DNA of 64,000 nt from Halichondria panicea (taxonomy: Eukaryota > Porifera > Demospongiae > Suberitida > Halichondriidae), in the NCBI RefSeq assembly GCF_963675165.1, contig NC_087393.1, positions 4,283,502 through 4,347,501 of the forward strand, in the 5' to 3' direction. Positions 35,101 through 50,100 of this stretch are shown one piece after another. Made by a program: the position numbers and the translations under genes. The notes under the pieces were generated by a model. The model was given only the letters and a program-made list of their open reading frames with translations. It had not been told where the DNA came from and searched no databases. Position 1 is the first letter of the stretch. Each line of letters begins with the position of its first letter.

Positions 35101-38100
35101 CAGCTAGAATTTATAATCATGTAGAATTAATTATTTTGGCAAATTTTGATACTGTACCAAATTTGCTCAGTCCGGGAATGTAGAGTGCCCAAATTTTTCG
35201 GGGGCAAGCCCCCGGACCCCCAGATATGTCATTGGCCTCTGGCCACCTCAGCACCCCCTTACAAAAACATCTTCCTATACTCCTCTGATATATATATTAT
35301 ATATATATATATATATTATATATATAATGATAGATAAAAAGTAATTGTGTGTTGTGCACAGAATGTACGCATGTGCATTGACACTTTATATTCCATATAC
35401 AGATTTCCACCATGTCCCAACTTCCCCACCTCCCAAACCTACTTCGTCTCAACCTCTCGAACAACCAACTCGATGAGTTTCCTATAACTGTCTCACTCGA
35501 CCGAAACCAACCACTACTGCCTCACCTACGATATCTGAACCTACAGAGCAATCACATCTCCTCCATTGCCGACATAAATACCAAGCTAGAGGACTTAGAG
35601 GAGCTGATCATCTCGAAGAATAAGATTTCGAGACTCCCGGACAGATTTCTGGCTAATCTAACTTCTCTAAAGGTCCTAGATGTGTCAAGGAATGAAGAGC
35701 TTGGTGAGTAATTCATTACATGCAGTGACATGCTGTGAGACATGCTTGTTCAATTTTGACCCTCCCCCCTCCCTCCCCCTCCCCCTCCCTCCTTCGGTTG
35801 ATATCTGCACATGATAGGGCCGGTACCCTCTTAGGCCAAACAATGGGTTTTATGAATGTTGGCCTACATGCACAGTCTAAATGCACAGTGTACGTACAAC
35901 AACCTTGCATCCTGCTATATGTTGTATAGAGGGCAAAAAAGTGACGGATTATTCTCAGTGTTATTTTAATGTGTTATTTGCACAACAGTACAATATGTTA
36001 GCAAACTGATTTGTTTCTCTCGCGCAGTTCACATTGCTGGCGAGATTGCTCAGGATTTAGTGAACCTCACAACACTCAAAGTGGCCCACAATAACCTTGC
36101 CATGTTCGAGGCTGACTTCCACAACTTCATCACCACTGCACCAGTGTGAGTAGCATGCAAGCGACATGCTGTTACATATACTACATGCATGTACTGTATT
36201 CAAGGCCAATAGCATACACGTAACTTGAGTACAATTGAATGATGCATTGGGTAGTTTTTTAATTTGAGAGGCGTGTCTAATTAATACACGACTGTACATG
36301 TACATGTAGATCTAACGTAGCCACCACAGGCTTTAATGTACGTAGTTTTTTTGGAAAATATTTGACGTTGCATTTCTAATGAGGTAAAGTCCAAGAAAGA
36401 CTTCAGAAATAATTTAAGCCGTGCTTTGTAAGAGCTATCTTTTGAATGACCATAATCATAACTTAATGGAGTACAGATCAAGTGACTAATGCCAGCTTCC
36501 TTCCCCACCCCCTGACAGTATACAGAGTGTGGATGCCACTGAGAATGGGCTGACGTCCCTCCCACCCCCCTACGCCTGGAAATCACGGGCAGTGAGAGAT
36601 ATAAGAATGACAGGTAACAGACTCACTAGGCTGGACCTCTCTGATGCTGGCAAGTTCTGGCCTCACATGGAGTGCCTTTATTTGGGTGACAACAAACTAA
36701 AAGAGGCAAGTCTTTTCATACATGACATTGTAATGTTTATGTTGGTAGGTACGTACATACTGTGATACGTACATGTATGTAGCCCCAGCTTTATACGTAC
36801 CCTTAAAATGTGCATAAAAACTTATACCGTATAGCGGGAAATTTTCGTGAGGTGCAAAATTTTGCGTTTTTTGAGGGTAGAGCAGTTAACGCAAATTTAA
36901 ACTGGGATAAACTCCCACGCACCAGTATTTCACATGCAAAGCTATTGGTGGGTGTGGTTTCCTGGCATTGAAACGCGAATATTAGAACCCACGAAAACTT
37001 CTGCGGAGGGCTTTGGAGCCAAATAGCAAAAATTTGCACCCGTGAAAGTTTCCCGCTATGGTCTCTGCTTGCTGTTTATAAGGCTAGACCAAGTATGCAA
37101 TTTATTGATGTTCTCTTTGTTGCTCATGTACGTATGTAGATTCCCAAGGAGATTGGCCGTCTCTCATCCCTTAGTTGCCTTGACATCAGTCACAATCGAG
37201 ACATTAGGCAGCTGCCCAACGAGATGGGCAACTTGGAGTATCTCTTTATGGTGGGTGTGTTATGGTGCATGTTTGAGGGTGGATACTGGAGAATGGTATG
37301 CTCGAAAATTTACAGCATTATGTAGTGCAGTCCCTGAGGGTGTACACATTACAGCCAGCATTGTTTGTGGCGACTGGTTGTATATGTGCGAGCCTTGTAT
37401 TGTCCATGTGTGCACGTACGCAATAATTATATATACATGTCCTGTATAAAGTATGTATACAGTATGAATGTTAGTCTGAAAACTTCATGGAATTTAACAC
37501 ACAATTCTTTCCAGCTCAATCTGCAAGGGTTGAAGAATCTGTCCCTCGATCCCAGTCTCCAGAATGGCCCCACCAAAGCTATCATCAACTATCTCAAGTC
37601 GCGTTACACTCGCAGCGTTCCTTACTACCACATGAAGCTAATGATAATCGGCGCTGCAGCTAAAGGAAAGACAACCCTTCTCACTCAACTAGTGTCCGAC
37701 AAACCGATACAGCCCTCGAAAGAAAAGGGTGCAGCTGTACAATCGGAGAAAAATATGGCAACACTTGGAGTTAGTGTGAGGCAGTGGAGCTACCCGTACC
37801 GGCCAGGTGGCCATGGCAATACAGTCAACTATCACATCAATTGCTGGGACTTTGCCGGACAGAAGGAGTTCTATAGCACGCATCAGTGCTTCTTGTCACA
37901 GCGGTCACTCTATGTGGTGAGTACATGATCATGGTTGAATGTACGTCGTATTAAACTACGATTAGAGTGAGGTCGTGGGATTTCTTAATTATAAATTGGA
38001 TGTAGGATCATTATACCCCACGGCTACTGTATTGTCAGTGAATAACTATGTACATGTATAAATATATGCACTACATGTACATTCAATGTGCTTTTGAGGT

Positions 38101-41100
38101 GCAAACCAAGCATGCACTGTATATAATTACTATACTGCTCTCTGTTTGCAGCTGGTATACAACCTAGCTCAGGGTGAGAGCGAGCTTCAACATTTGTTAC
38201 CGTGGCTACTCAATGTCCAGGCTCGTGCCCCTTCCTCCCCTGTCATCATTGTGGGCACCCATATTGACAAGTGAGTGCCCCCTCTACCTGTTTAACTTTG
38301 ACTCATTTTTGTTTCAGTAGTTACGGCTTTAGTTGATTTTGTTGATAAAAACTGTGACAATAATGTAACACTACTTGCATGATGTTTGTTTTATGCAGAT
38401 TGTCACAGGAAGAGTTTGATCAACGTCGAATCATGATGAGGGATAAGATTCGAGATATGATAAAGAAACCTGGTTTTCCTGGAGATATTTACTTCGGAGA
38501 GGTCAGCTGCTTCGATGATAGGCTGGTCTCGGGCCTACGCAAGAAGATCAGGATGCTTATTGATGGGTGCGTACCTTTATTCAGTGTTGTATACCTTACA
38601 AAGTGTGGTATCACTTGAGTACTACATAATTATATCATCACTTAAACATACATACATATTTGGTCTTATTATTACTTGAATACATACATACACATGTATC
38701 TCATCACTTGAATACATACATACACATGTACTTGAATACATGTACATACTTTCCATCACTTTAATACATGTACCGTACTCTACCGAGATTACGCCCACCC
38801 TAATTGCATGCTACAAAGCAGCTACAGGTGTGATGGGCTTAATTTCGAAAACAGCAGTTTGTCTCGAAATTAAGCCCACCCAGGTGTTTGCCTCGAAATT
38901 ACGCCCACTCATTAAGAAACTAGGTCTTTTCTGTCTACGTGTGAGGCCTGCTAGCTCTTAAAATACAATAAATACAGCAATATGCAACATGGTATTGCAT
39001 AGGTAACTATAGCTAGGTATAAAGAAAGTATACAAGTCAAGATTCTGCATCAGAAGGCTGTTACAAGTCAAGATTCTGCATCAGAAGGCTGTCAGAGTCT
39101 TTAACAGAGATTCAGAGAAGATTGTCCTGTATCTCTTATACTTGCAAATATAGCTAGGACCTAGCTATAGCTAGCTATATATATCCAGCTTACACAAGAA
39201 ACTGCTAAACCTTTTCTAGTCTTGACAACTACTCAATGCACTTCCTGGTGGGCGTATTCTCGAGGCAAATTAACCTATGCAAGAACTTTCACTTAAAGTG
39301 GGGGTGGGCGTAATTTCGGATGTGGGCGTAATCTCGGTAGAGTACGGTACATACTTTCCATCACTTGAATACATACACTTGAATGCATACAATTTGAATA
39401 CTGTACATATCATCACTTGAACACATACATGCCATCACTTATCATCACTTGAATATAATTATGTACGTAGTTTGTCAGTGTAAGACATGCACAAAGTGTT
39501 TAGTGTACAGTTAATTATACGTACATACGTATGTAATGTACATGTATAGAACTCGTAGACTGAGACGTACCATTCCAACAGTACCTACTATCAATGCTGG
39601 ACAAGGACAATACTGCTAGTTTAATTGTATTGTGGAAAATGCATGTAACATTGTTTCCATGGCTCTGCAACTGTGCGGTCACTGAATGTAGGCAGCCCAT
39701 AATTTATGTCACAATAATGCTTCCAAAACTCATTCTAAAATCAGTTAAATATACCTATCTTGACAAAATGAAATCATCTATAGTGCCTATCTTAAAACAA
39801 CAATTTCCTGGGGGGGGGGGGCATGCACATTGAGACCCTCCTCTTCGCAGCATTTTCTAAATGAACAGTTGATTCATACTGTTACGTATATTCTACTGGC
39901 TTAATTAGTAATTATTATAACATCAGTGCATGCATGCAGGTGGCAATGATATTAGTAATGTTATCACCACAGGGCCAAGCTGAGAGGGCAGAAGATCATG
40001 GGAGGAATGGTGCCCTCCAATTATTTGGTAAGTGATATATATCCCTGACATTAAGTATCATACTCTGGCGTAAGTAGCCCATTTCTCAGATTGAGCACAC
40101 GTTATACTTAGGCATTTCTTTGCTAACTCAGTGTACATCACAATTAATAAAGGCTTCTAAGAAGTATATACGCATTTTACTTTGCTTCACTATTGGCCTT
40201 CCTCCTGTACAATAAATTTAATTGTTATAATTATGTGTAGGGCGTTAACTGGCTATGAATTATTATCGCAATACTTATTACTTACACATATTGATAATGT
40301 CACAGTCGCCTATAAAGAATGTGTGATGACCATGCATTTACACGTACGAACCTAGCTATATATACATTGCGCACGGAAAGGTATACTTATTATAGCTATA
40401 CGTATAGTGTAGCTATTTTTTTAGCTATCTTAAACAATGATCATGGAGAGCGAAAAGATAGACCAGTATAGACCAACTACGACTGTAAGAGTGCTGGAAT
40501 TCGTGTCACTGCTGGTGGCTACTGTACTGGTAGTGGTAATGTTTATCTTAAGCATTTTATCAAACTTTCCACATATTGGGGTCGGATTTAAGAACGGAAC
40601 GACGGAAGTCTCTGATATTTTCTACACTCAACTCACCCCTGCTGGATGGATCTTCAAGATATGGGGACTCGTGTACACATGGCAAGTCATCTGGATTATC
40701 TATGGCTGGTCCTTTGTCTTCAGACCTGCGACTCCACGGGCAATCTCATTTGTTACTTACATCTTGTACTCGATTGGGCAGCTCTGCAATATAGCCTGGA
40801 CTTATCTCTGGGGAAATTTGTATACTGCAGCCTCTTTTGGTGTTGCAGTTGTACTTTCCCTCATATTATACTCCACTCTGGTTGCACAGGCCATTCACCT
40901 CTACAGGGAAACACCTGCTCTCTCCTCTACAAAGAAGTTCAAGATCGATTTGTACCTCACCCGAATTATTGTGTTGAACAGTATAGCGATATATATCGCT
41001 TGGGTTGCTATAGCTACTGAACTGAATTTTGTGATTCTTCTGGTTTACTATTGTGGTGTTGATGACACTACAGCTGTTACTATTGACCTGGCATGTCTCC

Positions 41101-44100
41101 TCATCGTAATAATTGTCTATTTTATTCTGGAAAACACTCTTTTTGATAGATTTGCACGCTTTGTGTTCATCTTTTATCCATCATTAATCTGGGCTTTCAC
41201 TGGTATAGTGTCAGCACATTGGGGAGTGGAAGAGGACAATCGAAACCCGATCTTTACTCTCGTGTTGCTGGTGTTGTGCATAGTGCTGTTCATTGTCAGG
41301 ATCATTCTATGGATTGTCTTTGCATTTGTACGTCCTCTGGCTGTCCCAAAAACTAAACCACCTCTTAGGGATTTTATTTGCATCATTTGTACGTACTCTG
41401 GCTGTTCCAAAAACTAAAACTACTGTGAACTTTTCATACACATTCCCTTGAATTATCTTATGCTACTGTGACAGCTATAGCTAGTGCATGTATTATATTC
41501 AATGAACGACCAGAACTGCATCTTTATAAGCATTAAGAGTGTTTTAAAAGTTATGCAGTCCCTTCCATGCTATATTGTACGTCGCGTAGCATGATTTGGT
41601 AAGGGTGGTCGTTAATAAAACACATAGCATAAGAATCCTCGAATACAGGAAACTCGCCCTCTTGCTTGTGCCTGTATATTTCATAAAACACTCAGTCAAC
41701 AAATTGTTATGTATTTATCCAGGCCTGGCCTTTTGTAACCGTGCGGAAAGTGACAAAAAGACAGAATAAAAAATTAAAACTCAATTATTCATTCTTTCCA
41801 TATCCACTGTGGATATGGAAAGAAATGTACTCTGTATTGCTTTTTCGGGGTGCCAGGAAGCTTGACACTTCCTGTTGAGTGTTCCAACGTTCCATGTCGG
41901 TCCAGTCTGCCGTATATTATTGTGTTGCAGTTCAAATTGAAAATGTTTACTCCACTTCTTCAATTGTTAGTCCACCACTGCTGTTGTGTCGCCACTGTCT
42001 GCAGGGCCACCTGAATACAATCCACTCCACTCCACAAAACTTCATTCTTCTTTTGTAGTGTTGCAGTCAGGTTAGGTTGTCTGTTTTTTCCAGTATCTCA
42101 ACAAGTTCTACTAAATTTCTATACTGTCGCCTTTCATTGTTTGAAGACGTCTTTCACTCTCAACTGCATGCATGCCGCTCCAGCTCACATAAATTCAATT
42201 CTGTTACAGTTTTTGTAACCACGCCTCGCGCATAAATCAAGTTAGATAAACCACACTCATTCGTAGAATATGCATCTTATCATAGACACATAATTATTCT
42301 ATATACTCGTATATATAGTTTGTATACATATGCCCACTTATTTTCTGACCTCGTGCAGCCATATAATTCTGTCTGCATGATGCTTCATTAGTCACCCCCC
42401 CTGCACTATACTATGCTCCCACACATGCTTGTACTTAGCTTGTACTGATGTAAACATAGCACTTTTACCTGATAGAGCTAGCAGTTGCACACACAATCCA
42501 CACACAGGAATTATGCTACGGCATATGTACCTGAGAGCTCCTATTCAATAAATCTGTTTGCATGTGCACTTGATGTCATTTTTGAAGTGACGTGTAAGGT
42601 TAGTACCTGTGTTACATGCCTTCCAATTATTAAGTAATTAACATTGTAAGTACCATACACTGACGTAAGTGGCCCAACTTTCAGATTGTGCACACATTAT
42701 GCTTTTGGCACGTTATAATAATTATACACACTTGAGAAAGGCTGTAACCATTTTGAGGATCCACATTTTGTGCTTGTGACACTTTAATTGGCCTCCCTAT
42801 AGTACGTATATAGTATAAGGTTTTCTGTGTTCATTGCTACGTGTATAGGGTTAATTGCTAGAAAACCAATGGCCCTGTGTATTAATTGTTGTGCTTGGTC
42901 TGGCCATGATAATTCACACCATATAAATCTGGTCTTTTATTATGCATCGGTGCGCATGCGCAAGCGAGGTATACAGTAGTGTGTTTGTGTGTCTGTGTGT
43001 CTGTGTAGACTGCTATGTAGCTGCTCAAGGATCAATGGAGTGCAAGTAAGAGTTTCTATAGGCTTCTAGTCATGGATTTGAATTCGTGGATTTGCAAAAT
43101 AATGCTTCGTTCTCAAGTTACGTATGCTTAGTTTTGTACTTGGAATGCCATTGCAGCCTCTTCAGAAGAGTGCGTAGCAAAATTAACTTGTTCACCGAGT
43201 GTTGCTACTCTACTTAGTAGTTAGCTCTGCACTAAAACGCTAGCTATTGGTAACTGCAAGAGTGAGAAGAGAGCTGCACGGCTCCGCTGATGCTGAACTT
43301 TTGGCATCAATCGTTTTTAATAACAATCAGTCGACTCTTTACAATAAAACAAAAATGCTCATCATAATGTGTGTATTTAGTAGTTTTGGCACCTCCACCG
43401 AGGCATCAGCACCCGCGGTGCTTTCATTAATTATCGCAATAGTTAATACTTGCACATCATGTCACAGTCAAGCTGTACAAAGAAGGCGTGAAATATTTAG
43501 ATGACCACATATACGAACCTATAGCTATATATATATACAGTGCAATATAGCTATATCTGTATTTGTGCCGGCACTATAATAGCAAGACTAATCATGGAGA
43601 GTAAAAAGATAGACCAGTATAGACCAACTACGACTGTAAGAGTGCTGGAATTCGTGTCACTGCTGGTGGCTACACTACTAGTAGTGGTAATGTTAATCTT
43701 CAGCATTTTATCAAACTTTCCACATATTGGGGTCGGATTTAAGAACGGAACGAAAGAAGTCTCTGATATTTTCTACACTCAACTCACCCCTGCTGGATGG
43801 ACCTTCACGATATGGGGACTCGTGTACACATGGCAAGTCATCTGGATTATCTATGGCTGGTCCTTTGTCTTCAGACCTGCGACTCCACGGGCAATCTCAT
43901 TTGTTACTTACATCTTGTACTCGATTGGGCAGCTCTGCAATATAGCCTGGACTTATCTCTGGGGAAATTTGTATACTGCAGCCTCTTTTGGTGTTGCAGT
44001 TGCGTTTTCCCTCATATTATGCGCTAGTCTTGTTGCACAGGCCATTCACCTCTACAGAGAAACACCTGCTCTCTCCTCTACAAAGAAGTTCAAGATTGAT

Positions 44101-47100
44101 TTTTACATCGCACGAATTGTCGTGTTGAACAGTATAGCTATATATGTACTTTGGGTTGCTATAGCGTCTGAACTGAATTTTGTGATTCTTCTGGTTTACT
44201 ATTATGGTGTTGATGACACTACAGCTGTTACTATTGACTTGGCATGTCTCCTCATCATAATCATCTCCTATTTTATTCTGGAAAACACATTTTTCGACAG
44301 ATTCGCACGATTTATATTTATTGTGTATCCAGTGTTTATATGGGCTTTCTCTGGTATAGTATCAGCACATTGGGGAGTGGAAGAGGACAATCGAAACCCG
44401 ATCTTTACTCTCGTGTTGCTGGTGTTGTGCATAGTGCTGTTCATTGTCAGGATCATTCTATGGATTGTCTATGCATTTGTACGTCCTCTGGCTGTCCCAA
44501 AAACTAGTTTGGGGGATTTGTTTTGCAGCATCTGTTTAAAAAAATGATATTTGAATTAGCTTGCTATATATAGCTATAGCCAGTGTACAATTATCATAAT
44601 GTTTTATTGTGAGTGGACAAATGCATGTAGAACTGCACCGTTATAAGCATTTTCTCTTGTTTAAACCGTTGTCTAGAGCATCATATTAATTATCACCTAT
44701 TTTCTGACCTCATGCAGCCATGGTTCTGTCTTACACTGCATCTGTAATTAATTGTCCTAATAACATATGTACATGTCAGTGTATGTATAGAGGGGTTTAT
44801 GACAATAAACCTCCCGACCACAAGGGCGTAGGTCGAGGGATGGGTGTGGTTTACTGTCATAAACCCCGAGGCACTACATGTGCATTAACTGATATATATA
44901 TATGTCCCATTTGATTGATTGATTGGTTGCTATGCATCCAGCCTATATATAAGCTTGCATGGCTACCACACAGCCCTGAGGTGCCAGTTAAAACGAGTGT
45001 AAAGCCCCGAGGCCAAGGATGCTTTGCGTTGCCATAAATTCAAATGTATAGTGGACCATAAGTGCTATAATTACACCCACTGGAATGAACAATGCTTGCT
45101 ACGTAATAAGCTACCTTACCATGGATACTAACAGTCTCAAAAACTTTTGAAAACAAACGACAAAGCTTGTGCGTATAGCTTTTAGCCAGTGCTAAGCTTC
45201 TAGCTCTACGCACTAACTTATCCATGTCCAAACAGTGAGCCCCACCCTTTCTCCAGCCTTCCTGGTGTTTGGTATAGTTTATGAGGAATGCGGAGTTTAT
45301 GGTATAGTTAAACCCCATGCAGTTGCTATGATACAGACCCCAAGTGGGGTAATATCACACTTATACGTCACCACTATCATTGGTCAACAGCTGTACGATA
45401 CATAGAAAAATAACATAGAGTCCCAAGCATGCACATACAGCTTTCAAGGATTTTTCAAGTTTCATTTTTGTAAGCAATCAGAAAGGAGCCATGCATTCTT
45501 GACGGTATACTAAGACTACAAAGCAACAGCAGAAACACGGACGCTGCCCGCTACTGTGGTTACATACTACGCCTTGGAGTAACCATGGTAGCTAGCTAGC
45601 AGAGGATATTATGGATATCCTCCTCGTATATATATATATATAGGTATGGTACATCGTATACTTATTTTCAGTCACTGTGCGGCGTACAAAATGAGATGCA
45701 CGAGGGAAAGTTGCCTGCATTTAGTCATAAATACTGCAAGCTGATTGGTTAAAGGAAGTGTTCTATCCAACTTAGAAAATCATGTACTTTCTTAGAAAGT
45801 ATGGGCTAGTAGAACCCTCACTATAATATGTTCGGTATAATTATACTATAATTAATACAACCAGCCCTTTGGGCTTCTACATGATTTAGAAACTTCCTAA
45901 ACCGTGTCTAATTATTATGTATAATAAAGCGTAAAACACATGGATTCTCATCTCGGATCAATTAAATCATGCCCCGAAGGCTATACGCGATCGTGTAATC
46001 TACAGTAATACAGAAGGGACTGTGATAACTTTTATTACACCTTTGTTGCCTTGACAACGTGAAAAAAATATTATAATCGACATGCATGCAGAGCTTATTA
46101 TTATAATGTCTCACAGCTATCTTGGAAATGTCTCACACATCACACAGCTGGCATGCAATCTTAGATGTTGGGACAGCCAGAGGACGTACAAATGCAAAGA
46201 CAATCCATAGAATGATCCTGACAATGAACAGCACTACGCACAACACCAGCAACACGAGAGTAAAGATCGGGTTTCGATTGTCCTCTTCCACTCCCCAATG
46301 TGCTGACAATGCACCAGAGAAAGCCCATATGAATAACGGATACACGATAAACACAAATCGTGCAAATCTATCCAAAATCGTGTTCTCCAGAATAAAATAG
46401 ACAATGATAGCAACAAGGAGAATGGACAGGCCAACAGTACTAGCCGTGGTAGCATCAACACCACCATAGTAGACAAGAAGAATGACGAAGTTCAGTTGAG
46501 TAGCTGTAGTAACCCAAGCGGCATATATAGCTACGCTGTTTAAAACAATAATTCGACTGAGGTATAGATCAATCTTAAACTTCTTTGTAGAGGAGAGAGC
46601 AGGTGTTTCTCTGTAGAGGTGAATGGCCTGTGCAATCACAGTGGCATATAGAGATATGCTACACAGAGCTATGATTCCAAATGCTACTTCAGGGTACAAA
46701 TTACCCCATAAGTAGATCCATATGAGATTACAAATGTTCGCGAATCCATAAAATATGTAAGTAACGAATGAGATTGCCTGTGGTGTTGCAGGTCTGAAGA
46801 CAAATGACCAGCCATAAATAATCCAGAGGACTTGAGCGGTGTATATTATTCCCCATATCGTGAAGGTCCATCCAGCAGGGGTGATTTGAGTGTAGTAGAT
46901 ATCAGAGATAGCTCCAGTGGTGTTTTTGAATCCAGCCCCTTCAACATTCGAGAGTGAGCTTGCAAGAAGTGCAACTCCCAGGATGATTGTAGTCAGTAGT
47001 AGAAAGATAAATTCCAGCACTCTGTAGGTCTGGGTCGGCTTATATTGAGAAACGTTTTCATTCTCAATACTACCTTTCTCACTCTCTATAACATTCTCCA

Positions 47101-50100
47101 TAATAGCAAGAGTACTCTGTGATAATAGCTTTCTCTGTAAACAGTGGATAGTTTGTATGTTTGTTACAAAAGCAGTTACCTAGCAATGCAATACAAGTAA
47201 AAAGCTTGTAGTAGATCTATAGCCTCAGGGGAGCTGTTCAATCTGGTTGCATAGCAATAACTTGCAGGTTAATAGGTAAAGGGTCATTAAACGAGATTGT
47301 CACATTCCAGTGCAATACACACAGCATGCATGGGAGCTGTTCAATCTGGTTGCATAGCAATAACAATAACTGGCAGGTTAATAGGTAAAGGGTCATTAAA
47401 CGAGATTGTCACATTCCAGTGCAATACACACAGTATGCATGCAGTGCAGTGTGAGGCTTCTGATTTCTGTATTAATTTTAATAAGAGAACAATAATTAAT
47501 TTTGTGATCCAGAACTCGGGCAACACACAGTGTCTATGCTTACCATCACAACCAACTATAAAAGGACCCTCCCGGGCCAGATACTATTCAATCTAGGATG
47601 CAGACTGCAAAAAGAACAAGACTATGCCAGATTTTGCAGCCGTCAAAAAGCTAGTTGAGCAACACGTCGACTCCTACAGATGCTCTTGATCCAAGTGCGT
47701 TTACCATTCGACGTCCCTTACTGGAGTTGCAAGCTCTTCTTGGATAAATGTATCTAAACCACACCCATGCATGGACCCATGGAACTTGCTTAGCCATCTT
47801 GTTGGAGAGCAGTTTCCGTGTTTCTGCCGTTGCTTTGATTCTTATTTACGAATTTTAAGACGAGAAGACTCCATTGAGCTTCACTGGAGGCTTATAACCG
47901 TTAAGCGTGGCGGCTCTTTTCTCTTTGCTTACTGAAAAAACAAAAAAAAAACAACAACAAAACTTGAAAACAGTGCGGCCTGGGCCTGTATGATATTTTT
48001 CTATGTATCCTACAGCTGTTGACCAATGTGAGTGGTGACGTAAGTGTGGTATAAACACTGGATAATTATTATACTCCTGCATGCATTCCTAAAAATTATT
48101 TTGTGGACCATGCATGCTGTATCCCATGCACTGTCTGAAGCCAATCCAATAATTATCATGTTATGTATACTATAACACAAACTCATAGAAATTGGACATA
48201 CTCACAGAAAGAACTCTGAGCAGTGATTACTACACTACAAGTAGCACTGGCTCACAAAACACTTCTTGTATTTGACTATACTAGCTGATGATTTAATGCA
48301 TTCAACATGCATAGCTATCTAGCTGTTGGAATTTTTATTGTCTCACCGGCACACTGAGCTATATCTTAGTTTCGGTACAGCCAGAGGACGTACAAATGCA
48401 AAGACAATCCATAGAATGATCCTGACAATGAACAGCACTATGCACAACACCAACAACACGACAGTAAAGATCGGGTTTCGATTGTCCTCTTCCACTCCCC
48501 AATGTGCTGACACTGCACCAGTAAAAGCCCATATGAATAACGGATACACGACGAACACAAATCGTGCGAATCTATCCAAAATCGTATTCTCCAGAATAAA
48601 ATAGACGATGATGACCACGAGAAGAATGGACAGGCCAACAGTACTAGCCGTGGTAGCATCAACACCACCATAGTAAACCAGAAGAATGACAAAGTTCAGT
48701 TGAGTAGCTACAGTAAGCCAAGAAGCATATATAGCTAAGCTGTTCAACACGATAATTCGAGTGAGGTACAAATCGATCTTGAACTTCTTTGTAGAGGAGA
48801 GAGCAGGTGTTTCTCTGTATAGATGAATGGCCTGTGCAACCAGAGTGGCGTATAGAGATATTCCACACAGAACTATCAATCCAAAGGCAACTTGAGCGTA
48901 CAAATTACCCCATAAGTAGACCCATATAATGTTACAAAGATTTGCAAATCCATAAAATATGTAGGTAACAAACGAGATTGCCCGTGGTGTTGCAGGTCTG
49001 AAGACAAAAGACCAGCCATAGACAATCCAGATGACTTGGGCGGTGTATATGACTCCCCATACAGAAAATGTCCATCCAGCAGGAGTGATCTCTGTGTAGT
49101 AGATATCAGAAACCTCTCCTGTTCCATTCCTGAATCCAGCCCCTTCAACATTGGAGAGTATGCTTGTAAGAAATGTGAGCCCCAGGATGATTGTAGTCAG
49201 TAGTAGAAAGATGAATTCCAGCACTCTGTAGGTCAGGGTCGGCCTATATGGAGAAACCTTCTCACTCTCCATAGCTTTCTTTGTGAACAGGTGGCTAGTT
49301 GTTTCTGTGGCACTTAATTGTCTAATTGTGCTATAATGGTGAGAATGTGTATCTGTATAGTCATTGCATACAATACATTCCATGTAGTGATGTCCACTGG
49401 TGCATGCATGGGCTTCTTTTTATTGATTATGTAATATTTGATTTCGATCTTTTGTGCCTGTAAGACACTTTGTACCATCAATTGGGTTGTTATAGGCTTA
49501 TACATGTCAGCGTAATTGGATCCTCTCTAATATACATATTGGGAAGATGTATCCTAGCTGTGGTAATATATACCCCTGATTGTGTAACATGTAAGAGGTG
49601 TCCTTGTTTCAGAGAGTCCACATTATGGTGATTCCATGCAATGTTACACTTATTAAAGTACTATTATTTATTTCTTAAATTTCCAATGTATGTACGTGTT
49701 GATACCATAGGAGTCCAGATGAATAATTTATGCTAACACAAATTCAGAAATAGAACAAAAATAGAACTGGTATACGTTGCTATGCTATTGGAACTCTGAG
49801 CACTGAGCACTGATTCAATATGTTCTAATCATGAAGTCACAGGAGGAAGATTGAGACCAAATATAAACTACAGCAAGCACTGGCACATAGAACACAATTA
49901 TGTATTCAGCCTACTACATATGTTTCTCTCACATAGCTATCTTAGATTTTGGAAGTTAATGTCTCACACAACAATCTTAGGTTTTGGGACAACCAGAGGA
50001 CGTACAAATGCAAAGACAATCCATAGAATGATCCTGACAATGAACAGCACTATGCACAACACCAGCAACACGAGAGTAAAGATCGGGTTTTGATTGTCCT

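Noticed and set aside
39515-39972. Extra LRRK exon before 39,973
   Set aside because: The exons at 38,399-38,566 and 39,973 join in phase at IDGAKLRG, and the frame in between has no Roc-like sequence.
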